Assembly: GCA_017854585.1 (NCBI GenBank)
Contig: JAFMHK010000028.1
Span: 1,114 to 41,217, forward strand
Length of the DNA stretch: 40,104 bases
Reading direction: 5' to 3'
Origin: Paracoccaceae bacterium
Lineage (GTDB): Bacteria > Pseudomonadota > Alphaproteobacteria > Rhodobacterales > Rhodobacteraceae
Shown here: piece by piece, positions 1 through 8,189 of the stretch
Position numbering within the stretch: the first letter of the stretch is position 1
Layout: the number at the start of each line of letters is the position of its first letter
Notes under the pieces: generated by a model
Databases searched by the model: none
What the model saw: only the letters and a program-made list of their open reading frames with translations
Told to the model about the DNA's origin: nothing
Translations under genes and position numbers: made by a program

Positions 1-1
1 G

Positions 2-1333
2 CCGGAAGAAACGCCGGGCGAAGCACAGGCCAGCGAACGTCTGCTGGACGGCGCCGCGCGCGAGGAACTGCAAATCGCCATGCAGTGGTTCGGCTTTTAC
101 AACGCCGCGATCGACGGTGATTTCGGCCCGGGCACCCGCGCCGCGATGCGCGCCTACCAAACCGCGCGCGGCTTTGAACCCACGGGCGTGTTGACCAGCC
201 GGCAACGTGCGCAGGTGTTGGGCGAATACGGCGCCGAATTGGCGGCACTTGGGATGCGCAATGTGCAAGACACCCGCGCGGGCATCTCCATCGATCTGCC
301 CATGTCGATGGTCGCGTTCAGCCGCTACAACTTTCCCTTCGCCCAATACGACAGCGTAAATGACAGCGGCGTGCAGATCCTGCTGATCAGTCAGCCGGGC
401 GACAGGGGCACACTGTTCGGCCTTTATGAGATCATGCAGACGCTGGAAATCGTTCCGATGGATGGTGAACGCGAACGCCGCAACGACAACTTCTTGCTGA
501 CCGGCCGCTCGGCCGACCTGCGCAGCCATACGGAGGCGCGGTTGATCAATGGCGCGGTCAAGGGGTTCACCCTCGTCTGGCCACCGGCGCGCGATGATCA
601 GATGGCGCGCGTCTTGCCGATGATGCAATCCAGCCTGCAGGCGCTGGATGGCGCGCTTGACCCCGGCGCGATCCCCGATGGCATCGAGGAAGACATCGAC
701 ATGATCTCGGGCCTTGATGTGCGCCGGGCCGAACGGATCCGGTCGGGCTTTTTCGTCGATGCGGCTGGCACGGTCTTGACCACGACCGATGTGCTGGATG
801 CCCAATGCACCCGGTTCCTGATCGACGATGCCTACGAGGCCGAGGTCGCCTATCGCAACGATGCATTGGGTCTGGCCGTTCTGCGCCCGCGCACCGCTCT
901 GGCACCGATGGCCTTTGCCCGGCTGTCGGACGCGCCCGGGCGGCTCCGGTCCGACGTCGCCGTGGCGGGGTTCCCGTTCGACGGCGCGCTCAGCACGGCG
1001 TCGCTGACGTTTGGCACGCTTGCGGACCTGCGCGGGATGAACGGTGAGGAAACCGTCCAGCGCCTGGACGTCAGCACCCAAGACAGCGAAGCCGGAGGCC
1101 CGGTCATGGACGGCACCGGCGCGGTGTTGGGCATGGTCCTGCCCGGAGAGATCGCCGGGCGCGCAATGCCCGACGATGTGACCTTCGCGCTGCGTGGCGA
1201 CCAACTGGCCGCCGTTCTGACCGAGGCGGGCGTAACCCCGACCCTGCCTGACGCCGGTGCCCCGACCATGAACCGCGAACGGCTGGCGCGGCTTGGCGCG
1301 GGCATGACCGTGCTGGTCAGTTGCTGGAACTGA
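2..1333 (+). CDS. Peptidoglycan-binding protein with degenerate trypsin-like domain (5' end outside window)
   Basis: The reading frame is open to the left edge, so the true start lies outside the window; the first internal ATG is at 80. The N-terminal part visible here reads as a PG_binding_1-type module (pattern LQxxxxWFGFYxxxIDGDFGPGTRAA followed by an AYQ motif). After a long middle region comes a chymotrypsin/HtrA-like fold. The three catalytic positions appear substituted: Asp at nt 788 (TTTDV where TNAHV is usual), Gly at nt 869 (GLAVL where DLALL is usual) and Ala at nt 1091 (SEAGGP where GxSGGP is usual). Relatives are usually annotated as serine proteases, but this copy is probably a non-catalytic wall-binding or scaffold protein. 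Envelope location is inferred from the binding module; the signal peptide is not in view. The gene ends in TGA with no clear terminator after it. Confidence 0.8.
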   Translation, partial: PEETPGEAQASERLLDGAAREELQIAMQWFGFYNAAIDGDFGPGTRAAMRAYQTARGFEPTGVLTSRQRAQVLGEYGAELAALGMRNVQDTRAGISIDLPMSMVAFSRYNFPFAQYDSVNDSGVQILLISQPGDRGTLFGLYEIMQTLEIVPMDGERERRNDNFLLTGRSADLRSHTEARLINGAVKGFTLVWPPARDDQMARVLPMMQSSLQALDGALDPGAIPDGIEEDIDMISGLDVRRAERIRSGFFVDAAGTVLTTTDVLDAQCTRFLIDDAYEAEVAYRNDALGLAVLRPRTALAPMAFARLSDAPGRLRSDVAVAGFPFDGALSTASLTFGTLADLRGMNGEETVQRLDVSTQDSEAGGPVMDGTGAVLGMVLPGEIAGRAMPDDVTFALRGDQLAAVLTEAGVTPTLPDAGAPTMNRERLARLGAGMTVLVSCWN

Positions 1334-1435
1334 CGGCCTCAGGCCGGGCGAAACACGGGTGCGAGACACGCATGACGCGACGCCCGCGCCCGATGGCTCA
1401 CCAGTTCACGGAAGTGATTGTCCCGTTGGAAACGG

Positions 1436-1672
1436 TCAGGCTGGGGCACAGGAATTGCGGTTCACGATAACCACAATGGCATAGTCACCTGTCGTACTCT
1501 GCCACTCAACCCCGACTGCCGGAAGAGTGCCGCTTATGCTCTGGTTACCCCAGTCGGTACCGGTGGGTTGGCCGTCGGCATGGTTGTAATAACATGTCGC
1601 GAAGGTTTCTTGTGCAAGGGCTGGCATCGCCGATATCAACATTGCTGCGGCTACGATACCAAGTCTCAGCAT
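1436..1672 (-). CDS. Small secreted protein, probable C-terminal frameshift
   Basis: This is a 78-residue ORF with a clear Sec signal peptide: basic start MLRLG, a hydrophobic core, and an ALA|QE cleavage site after about residue 20. The ATG has a good ribosome site (AGGAG, 7 bases upstream). The mature part is short, rich in Gly, Thr and Tyr, with two cysteines (TCYY and NSC). The ORF stops right after NSCAPA, but one base out of frame the sequence continues as SLTVSNGTITSVNW and ends at a TGA at 1398-1400, which reads like the natural end of the same protein (91 residues). The shift falls at a run of four G on the plus strand (1443-1446), as if one base had been lost. I do not recognise the family. 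It could be a recent pseudogene, a shortened but working protein, or a sequencing error. Confidence 0.6.
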   Translation of the reverse strand: MLRLGIVAAAMLISAMPALAQETFATCYYNHADGQPTGTDWGNQSISGTLPAVGVEWQSTTGDYAIVVIVNRNSCAPA

Positions 1673-2025
1673 ACTGTTCTCCTACTCATAGGTTTCGACC
1701 CGGTGGTTGGGTCAATGCAGATTAACCCGACATACTTCACGCAGCACAGCGGTCCCGAAGGACGCCGCCATCTCGCATGGAAATCAAGCGACTGTCTCTC
1801 AGAAATCGACCAGAACGATCGTGCAGGCCCAGGCACTTCATCCAATTCCCGCGCGTTTCCGCCTGGGCCTTTTGCTGATCTGGAAAAGCGTGCGCTGCAC
1901 ACTCGGACAGATGTTTCACTGTTGCCTTGATTGACCTTTTCGAGGACCAGACGGGCCGTTCAGCGATCATTCAGGTCCGATCAGCGCGGTCCGGCATCCG
2001 TTAATACGAAAGCCAACGGCGGACG

Positions 2026-2412
2026 TCAGAACGCATTACTGTCACTGGCAACCTGGGAGCCATCAGGCATAAGCGCCCCGCGGGCCTCTGGCCCGAACAC
2101 AATGCTGCCGGCAGTAAGGACCTCTATATTTGCATAACCAGGTAAAAATACGCTGCAATGGCGGGCACCATTTACCCTTGACACAATAACGTTCCCCCCA
2201 TCACTGAAATCGGTCCACCGCACGGCATTGTTCGCACCATAATACACTGGCGTGCAGCGCTCTCCGCCAGCCCCACCTAAGGTGACCACCGCCATGCAAA
2301 CCTGCAGCGGATCCTGATCCGTCTAATTATAGATGAGGGCCTGCGCCTGCGCGCCTGATGAAGATGCGAAAAGGACGGCGAGGGCAGCGCCCGCGAGCCA
2401 ATTCCTGAACAT
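2026..2412 (-). pseudogene. Small secreted protein interrupted by an in-frame TAG
   Basis: From ATG at 2412 the frame gives a signal peptide (MFRNWLAGAALAVLF, then a cleavage site near AQAQA), then ALIYN, then TAG at 2325-2323, and then continues in the same frame as TDQDPLQVCMAVVTLGG and on to a stop at 2026, 128 codons in all. The downstream part alone can be read from an internal ATG at 2295 (89 residues), but that would lack any export signal even though it has cysteines and an exported-protein composition. The simplest reading is a nonsense-mutated gene for an exported protein of unknown function, similar in size and style to the one at 1436-1672. The ribosome site before 2412 is weak. 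No suppressor or recoding signal is visible around the TAG. Confidence 0.55.
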
Positions 2413-2997
2413 TTACAAATCGCCTAGACTTAGTTCCAAAAAGCCACCGAAAGCGTTCGCATTGAGCGCTTTTTCTGAAGCTTTCCGAGACAGATCGACC
2501 GGCATGCCACAAGTGACCCGCCATCTGCAGACATGCTTGACTGACGCAGCCTCTGGTTCAAGCGTTTTTTCGTCCCCGATGGCGGCCGCTGTTGCGACAC
2601 TGCCCGGCTTCCCGTGAAAGCGGGAACAGCAATTTCAAAGCGTCCCAACCGGTCAATCCAGCCTGCTATGCTCCCGCACGATGCCTAACGTCGCCTCCGG
2701 GGGTCCGCCACAAGCGGGGCAAGCCCGAAATCGCGTGGATCCACTTCGCATGCGACCCGCCCTAGGTTGTGTATGCGAAGGGCTGCCTGTCGGAATGACT
2801 GCTATTGGGGTCAAGGTTGTAAACGGGACAAACGGCACTGAACGGTTTGGCTGCCCGGGACTGCCAGACCATGGGCGCGGCGCGGCGCCTGCCAACAAAG
2901 AACCTGAAAGATAAAGATGCCTCGTGGCACCGAAATCTGCCTACTCGCAACTTGCGACTCCCAAAGCCGATTTTTTGTGTGTCCGCAGCGACCGCCA

Positions 2998-3022
2998 CCA
3001 AGGTCCACACAGCGGACCTTGG
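2998..3022. repeat. Inverted repeat, 9-bp arms, 7-nt loop
   Basis: CCAAGGTCC (2998-3006) and GGACCTTGG (3014-3022) are perfect complements around ACACAGC. A related half-copy, GAAGGTCC, occurs a few bases downstream near 3038-3045. No T-run follows on either strand, so a simple terminator is unlikely. It could be a relic of a dispersed intergenic repeat. Confidence 0.55.
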
Positions 3023-3052
3023 CGCACAGCGCGGCGAAGGTCCTCTCTCCGC

Positions 3053-3086
3053 CCGATGCTGCCGTCTGTGCAGATTGCAGCATCGG
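3053..3086. repeat. Inverted repeat, 10-bp arms, 14-nt loop
   Basis: CCGATGCTGC (3053-3062) and GCAGCATCGG (3077-3086) are perfect complements. The hairpin lies about 50 bases past the stop codon of the truncated sigma factor on its transcribed strand, so it could end or protect that transcript, although no T-run follows. Confidence 0.5.
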
Positions 3087-3135
3087 TAAAATTGGGCTCT
3101 AACCGGTCGATCGCCGCACTCTTCTTGAACGTCCG

Positions 3136-3615
3136 CTATGCCGCTAAGTCGAGAGTTCGGATTTCTTGGAGGAGCTGCCGAAATTCAGCCTCGGGGGCCA
3201 CGCACATGGTTCTATACGTGTTCAGGAAGGGCAGACAATCGGTGATGCGGCGCGCCTCACCCGCCGCGATCATCCGCGCCTCGGGTCCGGGGGCGGCACC
3301 GGCCACGGGGGCGAATGCGTCGATGTCGGCGCTGATGGGCGGGCGGGCGCGCAGCCAGTCGATGGCGTGGTTGCGCGTCAGCGTGATCAGCCATGTCATC
3401 GGGCTATGCCCCGTGACGCGGTAGCGATCCGCCTTTTGCCATATCTTGATGTAAACCTCCTGCAGGACTTCCTCGGATTGGGCGTGGTCCTTCAAGACAC
3501 GCAACACCACGCCAAAGAGTTTCGCTGACGTCGCGCCATAAAGCGCGGAAAACGCGGCGCGGTCCCTCAGAACCATCCGCGCCAGCAAATCCTCGATGTC
3601 CTGCGGCGTTGTCAT
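3136..3615 (-). CDS. ECF-type RNA polymerase sigma factor, region 4 missing or degenerate
   Basis: ECF sigma factors steer RNA polymerase to stress promoters. Residues of about 1-90 (from ATG 3615) give a normal region 2: DRAAFSALY, then [20 protein letters not shown], then W-AD-Y, then [17 protein letters not shown] (core binding and -10 recognition). After the linker and the ARRITDCL motif that normally opens region 4, the protein jumps to LPFLNTYRT and ends 20 residues later. LNTYRT resembles the LNTMRTW of the -35-recognition helix, so about 35 residues of region 4 may have been deleted; the tail does not fit the family. Total length is 159 residues against about 170-200 for relatives. 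No anti-sigma gene follows. A TTG at 3627 is an alternative start; no good ribosome site is seen before either. It is divergent from cobS. Probably a decaying gene, perhaps able to bind core polymerase but not a -35 element. Confidence 0.7.
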   Translation of the reverse strand: MTTPQDIEDLLARMVLRDRAAFSALYGATSAKLFGVVLRVLKDHAQSEEVLQEVYIKIWQKADRYRVTGHSPMTWLITLTRNHAIDWLRARPPISADIDAFAPVAGAAPGPEARMIAAGEARRITDCLPFLNTYRTMCVAPEAEFRQLLQEIRTLDLAA

Positions 3616-3733
3616 CGCGGCAAACAAGCATCTGGTTCACAAAATGGGAAGACCGGTTTTCACGTCCTTCCCCTTGCAGGCTCGCGCGATATGTTGCACC
3701 ACGATGGCACACAGCAAAACACCCGAGGACAAG

Positions 3734-4720
3734 ATGGCGGACGGCAGCATTACAAGTGACGCAAAACCCACCGAAGACGTTTCCGTCCGCGAAGTGTTCG
3801 GCGTCGACACCGACATGAAGGTCAAAGGCTTCGCCGAGACCACAGACCGCGTTCCCGCGATCGACAGCACCTACAAATTCGATCCCGACACGACCTTGGC
3901 GATCCTTGCGGGCTTTGCCTATAACCGCCGGGTGATGATCCAAGGCTATCACGGCACCGGAAAATCCACCCATATCGAACAGGTGGCCGCGCGGCTGAAC
4001 TGGCCCTGCGTGCGGGTGAACCTTGATAGTCACATTTCCCGGATCGACCTGATCGGCAAAGACGCGATCAAACTCCGCGACGGCAAGCAGGTGACGGAAT
4101 TCCACGAAGGCATCCTGCCGTGGGCGCTGCGCAATCCGGTTGCAATCGTGTTCGACGAATATGATGCGGGTCGCGCCGATGTGATGTTCGTGATCCAGCG
4201 TGTTCTGGAACATGACGGCAAGCTGACGCTGCTGGATCAGAACGAGATCATCACGCCGAACAAGTATTTCCGCCTGTTCGCCACCGCCAACACCGTGGGC
4301 CTCGGCGATACGACCGGCCTCTATCATGGCGTGCAGCAGATCAACCAAGCGCAGATGGACCGCTGGAGCCTTGTATCCACGTTGAACTATCTCAGCCACG
4401 ATGCGGAAACCGCCATCGTTCTGGCCAAGAACCCGCATTACAACACCGAAAAGGGCCGTAAGCAGATCAGCCAGATGGTCACGGTGGCCGACCTGACCCG
4501 CACGGCGTTCATGAATGGTGAACTCAGCACGCTGATGTCGCCCCGGACCGTTATCACATGGGCCCAGAACGCCGAAATCTTCCGCGATATCGGCTATTCC
4601 TTCCGGGTCAGCTTCCTTAACAAGTGCGACGAGCTGGAGCGCCAGACCGTGGCCGAGTTCTACCAGCGCTGCTTTGACGAGGAACTGCCCGAAAGCGCCG
4701 CAAGCATGAGCATGGGGTAA
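3734..4720 (+). CDS. cobS: Cobaltochelatase ATPase subunit CobS
   Basis: CobS is the AAA+ subunit that, with CobT and CobN, inserts cobalt into hydrogenobyrinate a,c-diamide in the aerobic cobalamin pathway (ATP-dependent, cytoplasmic). From ATG 3734 the product has 328 residues, the usual length. Visible are the Walker A loop GYHGTGKST (residues 71-79), Walker [10 protein letters not shown] (Asp141, Glu142), the ATANTVG sensor-1 segment, and the conserved start [17 protein letters not shown]. The start at 3734 is preferred because GAGG lies 5 bases upstream and the family aligns from there; the same frame is open further upstream to 3596, where it overlaps the divergent sigma gene. CobT is encoded 1.6 kb downstream on the same strand, separated by two genes. 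Confidence 0.95.
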   Translation: MADGSITSDAKPTEDVSVREVFGVDTDMKVKGFAETTDRVPAIDSTYKFDPDTTLAILAGFAYNRRVMIQGYHGTGKSTHIEQVAARLNWPCVRVNLDSHISRIDLIGKDAIKLRDGKQVTEFHEGILPWALRNPVAIVFDEYDAGRADVMFVIQRVLEHDGKLTLLDQNEIITPNKYFRLFATANTVGLGDTTGLYHGVQQINQAQMDRWSLVSTLNYLSHDAETAIVLAKNPHYNTEKGRKQISQMVTVADLTRTAFMNGELSTLMSPRTVITWAQNAEIFRDIGYSFRVSFLNKCDELERQTVAEFYQRCFDEELPESAASMSMG

Positions 4721-4722
4721 GC

Positions 4723-5130
4723 ATGCGCCTGCCGACGGCGATTACCCTGGCCATGCTTGTGCCCCTTTGCGCCGTCGCGCAGGATGTCAAAACCCTGCGC
4801 GACGCCGTCGCGGCAGGCGAACCGCCCACTTATATCGGTATGCGCTGCGCGGGATTTTTCTCAGGTGGACTCGCCGCTTTTGACGACGACCTGACTGATG
4901 ACCTGCGCGATCGCACGGCGACGTACGTCGGCATGCTGGTGGTTTCGACCGTATCGGCACTGCAACAGGACGGGATAGATCGCCCGACGGCCGAGGCGCA
5001 GGTAACCGATGGGCTAATGTCGTGGGCCGCGTTCTACGAAGGCCATTTTCGCGCGACGCCCGACCTTGACGCCGACCCGCTTTATACCGCCGACAGCGCC
5101 GATTGCTTCTCAGTGGTCAGCGGGAGCTGA
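4723..5130 (+). CDS. Small exported protein of unknown function
   Basis: This 135-residue protein starts two bases after the cobS stop, so it is surely cotranscribed with cobS. It has a typical signal peptide (MRLPTAITLAMLVPLCAVA|QD). The mature part is acidic and probably alpha-helical, with two cysteines that could form a disulfide: one in MRCAGF near residue 42, one in ADCFS near the C-terminus. The pattern YIGMRCAGFFSG resembles small periplasmic proteins found beside diverse genes in Rhodobacterales, but I cannot name a function. A role in cobalamin synthesis is not implied by anything in the sequence. Confidence 0.8.
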   Translation: MRLPTAITLAMLVPLCAVAQDVKTLRDAVAAGEPPTYIGMRCAGFFSGGLAAFDDDLTDDLRDRTATYVGMLVVSTVSALQQDGIDRPTAEAQVTDGLMSWAAFYEGHFRATPDLDADPLYTADSADCFSVVSGS

Positions 5131-5216
5131 TCGCGCATCCAGACCGCCCCAAGGCCTGTTGCACGCGCGGCTGATACGCCATTGACCCCGGCGGGGTGCC
5201 GTGCTCACATCTTTTC

Positions 5217-6155
5217 ATGATGAACCCGACCCCCGCTGATATCACCGCCGCCGCCGCCCGTATCGCGGGCCATATTCGCAACACGCCGATCTTGCAGGTC
5301 GAGGCGGGCGCCTTCGGCCTTCCTTATCCGGTGACGCTGAAACTGGAACACACCCAGATCACGGGCTCTTTCAAGCTGCGTGGCGCGTTCAACAACCTGC
5401 TGTCGCGCGATGTGCCTGCGGCGGGTGTGGTCGCGGCATCGGGTGGAAACCATGGCGCGGCTGTGGCCTATGCCGCCACCAAGCTGGGGTATAAATCGGT
5501 CATCTTCGTCCCCAAGGCGATCGCCAAGGAAGAAAAGCTGCGGCGGATGCGCGATTTCGGTGGCGAGGTTATTTTGACCGACGGCTCCGTCGCCGACTGC
5601 ATGTCGGAATACGCAAATTATGCCGCCACGACCGGCGCGCTGGCCGTGCACCCCTATGACACCGCCCCGACGCTGGCGGGCCAAGGCACCGTGGCCCTAG
5701 AGATGGAGGCGCAGACCGGCGGCTTTGATACGATCATGGTCGCCACAGGTGGCGGCGGTCTGATTGGTGGCATCGCCGCGTGGCTGGGCGACCGGGTGCG
5801 CGTTGTGTCGGTGGAAACCGAAGGCACCAACACACTCGCCCGCTCGCTCAAGGAAGGACCCGATATCGACGTGTCCGCATCGGGCATTTCCGCAGGCTCG
5901 CTTGGTGGCCCCCGTCTGGGAGAGCTGTCCTATGCCGTGGTCAAGGAGCGTGTGAAAGACGCCATAGTGCTGCCTGATGCCGCCGTGTTCGACGCGGGGC
6001 AAAAGCTGTGGGAGGCCACGCGACTGGTTGGTGAACCCGGCGCGGCAACAGCGTTGGCAGCCCTGACCTCGGGGGCCTACACACCGGCCAAGGATGAACG
6101 GGTGGCCGTTCTTGTGTGTGGTGGAAATGCCGAACCGCACTGGTTTCTGGGCTAA
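5217..6155 (+). CDS. PLP-dependent threonine/serine dehydratase-like enzyme
   Basis: A fold-type II PLP enzyme of the threonine dehydratase/serine racemase group, which deaminates threonine or serine to 2-oxo acids (or racemises serine). From ATG 5217 the product has 312 residues, a catalytic domain only; there is no C-terminal ACT-like regulatory domain as in biosynthetic IlvA, so feedback control by isoleucine is unlikely. Seen are the Schiff-base lysine Lys53 in GSFKLRGA, the substrate-phosphate/PLP loop SGGNHG, the glycine loop TGGGGLIGG that binds the PLP phosphate, and VCGGNA near the end. A second ATG at 5220 could also be used; no strong ribosome site is present. The exact substrate cannot be read from sequence: a catabolic serine/threonine dehydratase, serine racemase, or threo-3-hydroxyaspartate dehydratase are all possible. 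It lies between cobS and cobT without an obvious link to cobalamin. Confidence 0.88.
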   Translation: MMNPTPADITAAAARIAGHIRNTPILQVEAGAFGLPYPVTLKLEHTQITGSFKLRGAFNNLLSRDVPAAGVVAASGGNHGAAVAYAATKLGYKSVIFVPKAIAKEEKLRRMRDFGGEVILTDGSVADCMSEYANYAATTGALAVHPYDTAPTLAGQGTVALEMEAQTGGFDTIMVATGGGGLIGGIAAWLGDRVRVVSVETEGTNTLARSLKEGPDIDVSASGISAGSLGGPRLGELSYAVVKERVKDAIVLPDAAVFDAGQKLWEATRLVGEPGAATALAALTSGAYTPAKDERVAVLVCGGNAEPHWFLG

Positions 6156-6314
6156 CACCGGCCGGCGTCCGCTGGCACGTGGTTACGGCCTGATGGTCCG
6201 CGACCAAAACCGCCCCTACCCTGCGACAAAGCGACAGCGCCGTTTTGCACAGACTGACGGTCGCACGCGTTTCGCACCTTGTCAGTCATGCCCGGCTGCG
6301 CCACATTCCAGCCC

Positions 6315-8189
6315 ATGAACAAGCCCTCGGACAACCCTGCAGACCCGTTCAAGAAAGCGCTGGCCGAAGCCACGCGCGTCATGGCGGACAACCCCGAACT
6401 GACGGTCACCTTTTCGGTCGACCCTCCGGGCATGAGCAATGACAGCGTGCGCCTGCCGCAGGTCAGCCGCCGGATGAGCCGCGAAGAAGTGCTGTTGGCG
6501 CGCGGCACCGCCGACGCCATGGCGCTGCGCCACAAGCACCACAACGAGGCGACCGCCAACCGCTATGCGCCACAAGGTGCGATGGCGCGCGACCTGATGC
6601 AGGCGATGGAAGTCGCCCGTTGCGAGGCGATCGGTGCGCGCGACATGCCCGGCACCGCCACCAACATCGACGCGACCATCGCCAATGACGCCCGCCGCAA
6701 GGGTTATGGCGAAATCAGCAATGCGTCCGATGCGCCGCTGGCAACCGCCGCGGGCTACCTGATCAGGCATCTGGCCACCGGTCGCCCCCTCCCCGCCGAA
6801 GCCGCCAACGTGATGGAACTTTGGCGCGGCTTCATTGAAGATCGCTGCGGCGAAACGCTGGAGAACCTCGACGCGACGCTGCGCGACCAAAAGGCGTTTT
6901 CCCGTCTTGCCCGCCAGTTGATCGATGATCTCGGTTATGGCGACCAGTTGGGCGATGACCCCGACGAAATGGACGATCAGGCCGACGACGACAGCACGTC
7001 GGACGAGGAAGACCAGCCCGACAGCACCGGCGATGCCGACGACGACGATGAAGAGGATAGCGAAGCCTCGCCCGAGCGCAGTCAGGAGGAGCAGCAAGAT
7101 GCCTCTCAGGCGCAGGTCGAGATGGACGATACCGGCGACATGGACGAGGCAGAAGAGCAGGAACTGCCCGAAGGCGAGGCCCCGATCGAGCCGCCTGCCC
7201 CCGCGCCCCATTCCGATGCCGACCCGCTTTATGCCGTGTTTACAACCGAATACGACGAGGAAATCCCTGCCGAGGAATTGGCCGAGCCTCAGGAACTGGA
7301 ACGTCTGCGCGCCTATCTGGATCAGCAGCTTGAGCCGCTGAAGGGGGCCGTCAGCCGTTTGGCCAACAAGCTGCAGCGCCGCTTGCAGGCGCAGCAAAAC
7401 CGCAGCTGGGAATTTGACCTGGAGGAAGGCACGCTGGACGCCGGGCGCCTTGCCCGTGTCGTGGCAAACCCCACCACGCCCCTGTCGTTCAAGCGCGAAA
7501 AAGACACGGAATTCCGCGATACGATCGTCACGCTGCTGCTGGACAATTCCGGCTCCATGCGGGGACGCCCGATTTCGATTGCCGCCATCTGCGCCGATGT
7601 TCTGGCCCGCACGCTGGAACGCTGCGGCGTCAAGGTTGAGATACTGGGCTTCACCACCCGCGCGTGGAAAGGCGGGCGCAGCCGCGAGGACTGGCTGGCT
7701 CAGGGGCGTCCGCAACAACCCGGTCGCCTGAACGATCTGCGGCACATCATCTACAAATCGGCCGATGCGCCATGGCGGCGGGTGCGCGACAACCTTGGCC
7801 TGATGATGAAGGAAGGGTTGCTGAAGGAAAACATCGATGGCGAGGCGCTCGAATGGGCGCACAAACGCATGGTCAACCGACCCGAGGCGCGCAAGATCCT
7901 GATGGTGATCTCCGACGGGGCGCCGGTGGACGATTCGACCTTGTCGGTGAACCCCGCGAATTATCTGGAAAAGCACTTGCGCGATGTGATCGCCATGGTC
8001 GAAAAACGCCGCGCCGTCGAATTGCTGGCGATCGGGATCGGCCATGACGTCACGCGCTATTACGACCGCGCCGTCACCATCACCGATGTGGAACAGTTGG
8101 CCGGCGCAATGACCGAACAACTGGCAAGTCTGTTTGACACCGATCCGCGTGCGCGCGCCCGCGTGATGGGGATCAGGCGGGTCAGCTGA
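6315..8189 (+). CDS. cobT: Cobaltochelatase subunit CobT
   Basis: CobT is the VWA-domain subunit that forms the CobST chaperone-like complex and activates CobN for cobalt insertion in aerobic B12 synthesis. From ATG 6315 the product has 624 residues. It has an N-terminal CobT domain (up to about residue 210), a highly acidic Asp/Glu-rich linker (about 213-288, typical of the family), and a C-terminal von Willebrand A domain with the metal site DNSGSM (Asp410, Ser412, Ser414) and a second metal-site segment MVISDGAP. An upstream start at 6279 is possible, but [15 protein letters not shown] is the family-like beginning. Its stop overlaps the start of the next gene (TGATG), so the two are translationally coupled. 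This CobT is the chelatase subunit, not the unrelated phosphoribosyltransferase of the same name. Confidence 0.95.
   Translation: MNKPSDNPADPFKKALAEATRVMADNPELTVTFSVDPPGMSNDSVRLPQVSRRMSREEVLLARGTADAMALRHKHHNEATANRYAPQGAMARDLMQAMEVARCEAIGARDMPGTATNIDATIANDARRKGYGEISNASDAPLATAAGYLIRHLATGRPLPAEAANVMELWRGFIEDRCGETLENLDATLRDQKAFSRLARQLIDDLGYGDQLGDDPDEMDDQADDDSTSDEEDQPDSTGDADDDDEEDSEASPERSQEEQQDASQAQVEMDDTGDMDEAEEQELPEGEAPIEPPAPAPHSDADPLYAVFTTEYDEEIPAEELAEPQELERLRAYLDQQLEPLKGAVSRLANKLQRRLQAQQNRSWEFDLEEGTLDAGRLARVVANPTTPLSFKREKDTEFRDTIVTLLLDNSGSMRGRPISIAAICADVLARTLERCGVKVEILGFTTRAWKGGRSREDWLAQGRPQQPGRLNDLRHIIYKSADAPWRRVRDNLGLMMKEGLLKENIDGEALEWAHKRMVNRPEARKILMVISDGAPVDDSTLSVNPANYLEKHLRDVIAMVEKRRAVELLAIGIGHDVTRYYDRAVTITDVEQLAGAMTEQLASLFDTDPRARARVMGIRRVS

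Larger units (their letters stand above)
2413..3135. other. Gene-poor stretch with inverted repeats
   Basis: About 720 bases without a convincing gene. The open frames present on both strands have neither ribosome sites nor recognisable protein patterns, and the base composition looks less GC-rich than the flanking genes. The segment holds two perfect inverted repeats (2998-3022 and 3053-3086) and fragments rich in GGACC/GGTCC and GTCCGC. It lies downstream of the truncated sigma factor and upstream of the two damaged secreted-protein genes, so it may be the remains of genes once cotranscribed with them. Confidence 0.5.

Noticed and set aside
1418..1930. 170-codon plus-strand frame in the gene-poor region
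   Set aside because: It overlaps the better-supported secreted-protein gene on the minus strand, has no ribosome site and no recognisable domain.
2653..2914. Short open frames on both strands around 2653-2914
   Set aside because: Pro/Arg/Ser-rich products without start signals or motifs; typical of random open frames in GC-rich non-coding DNA.
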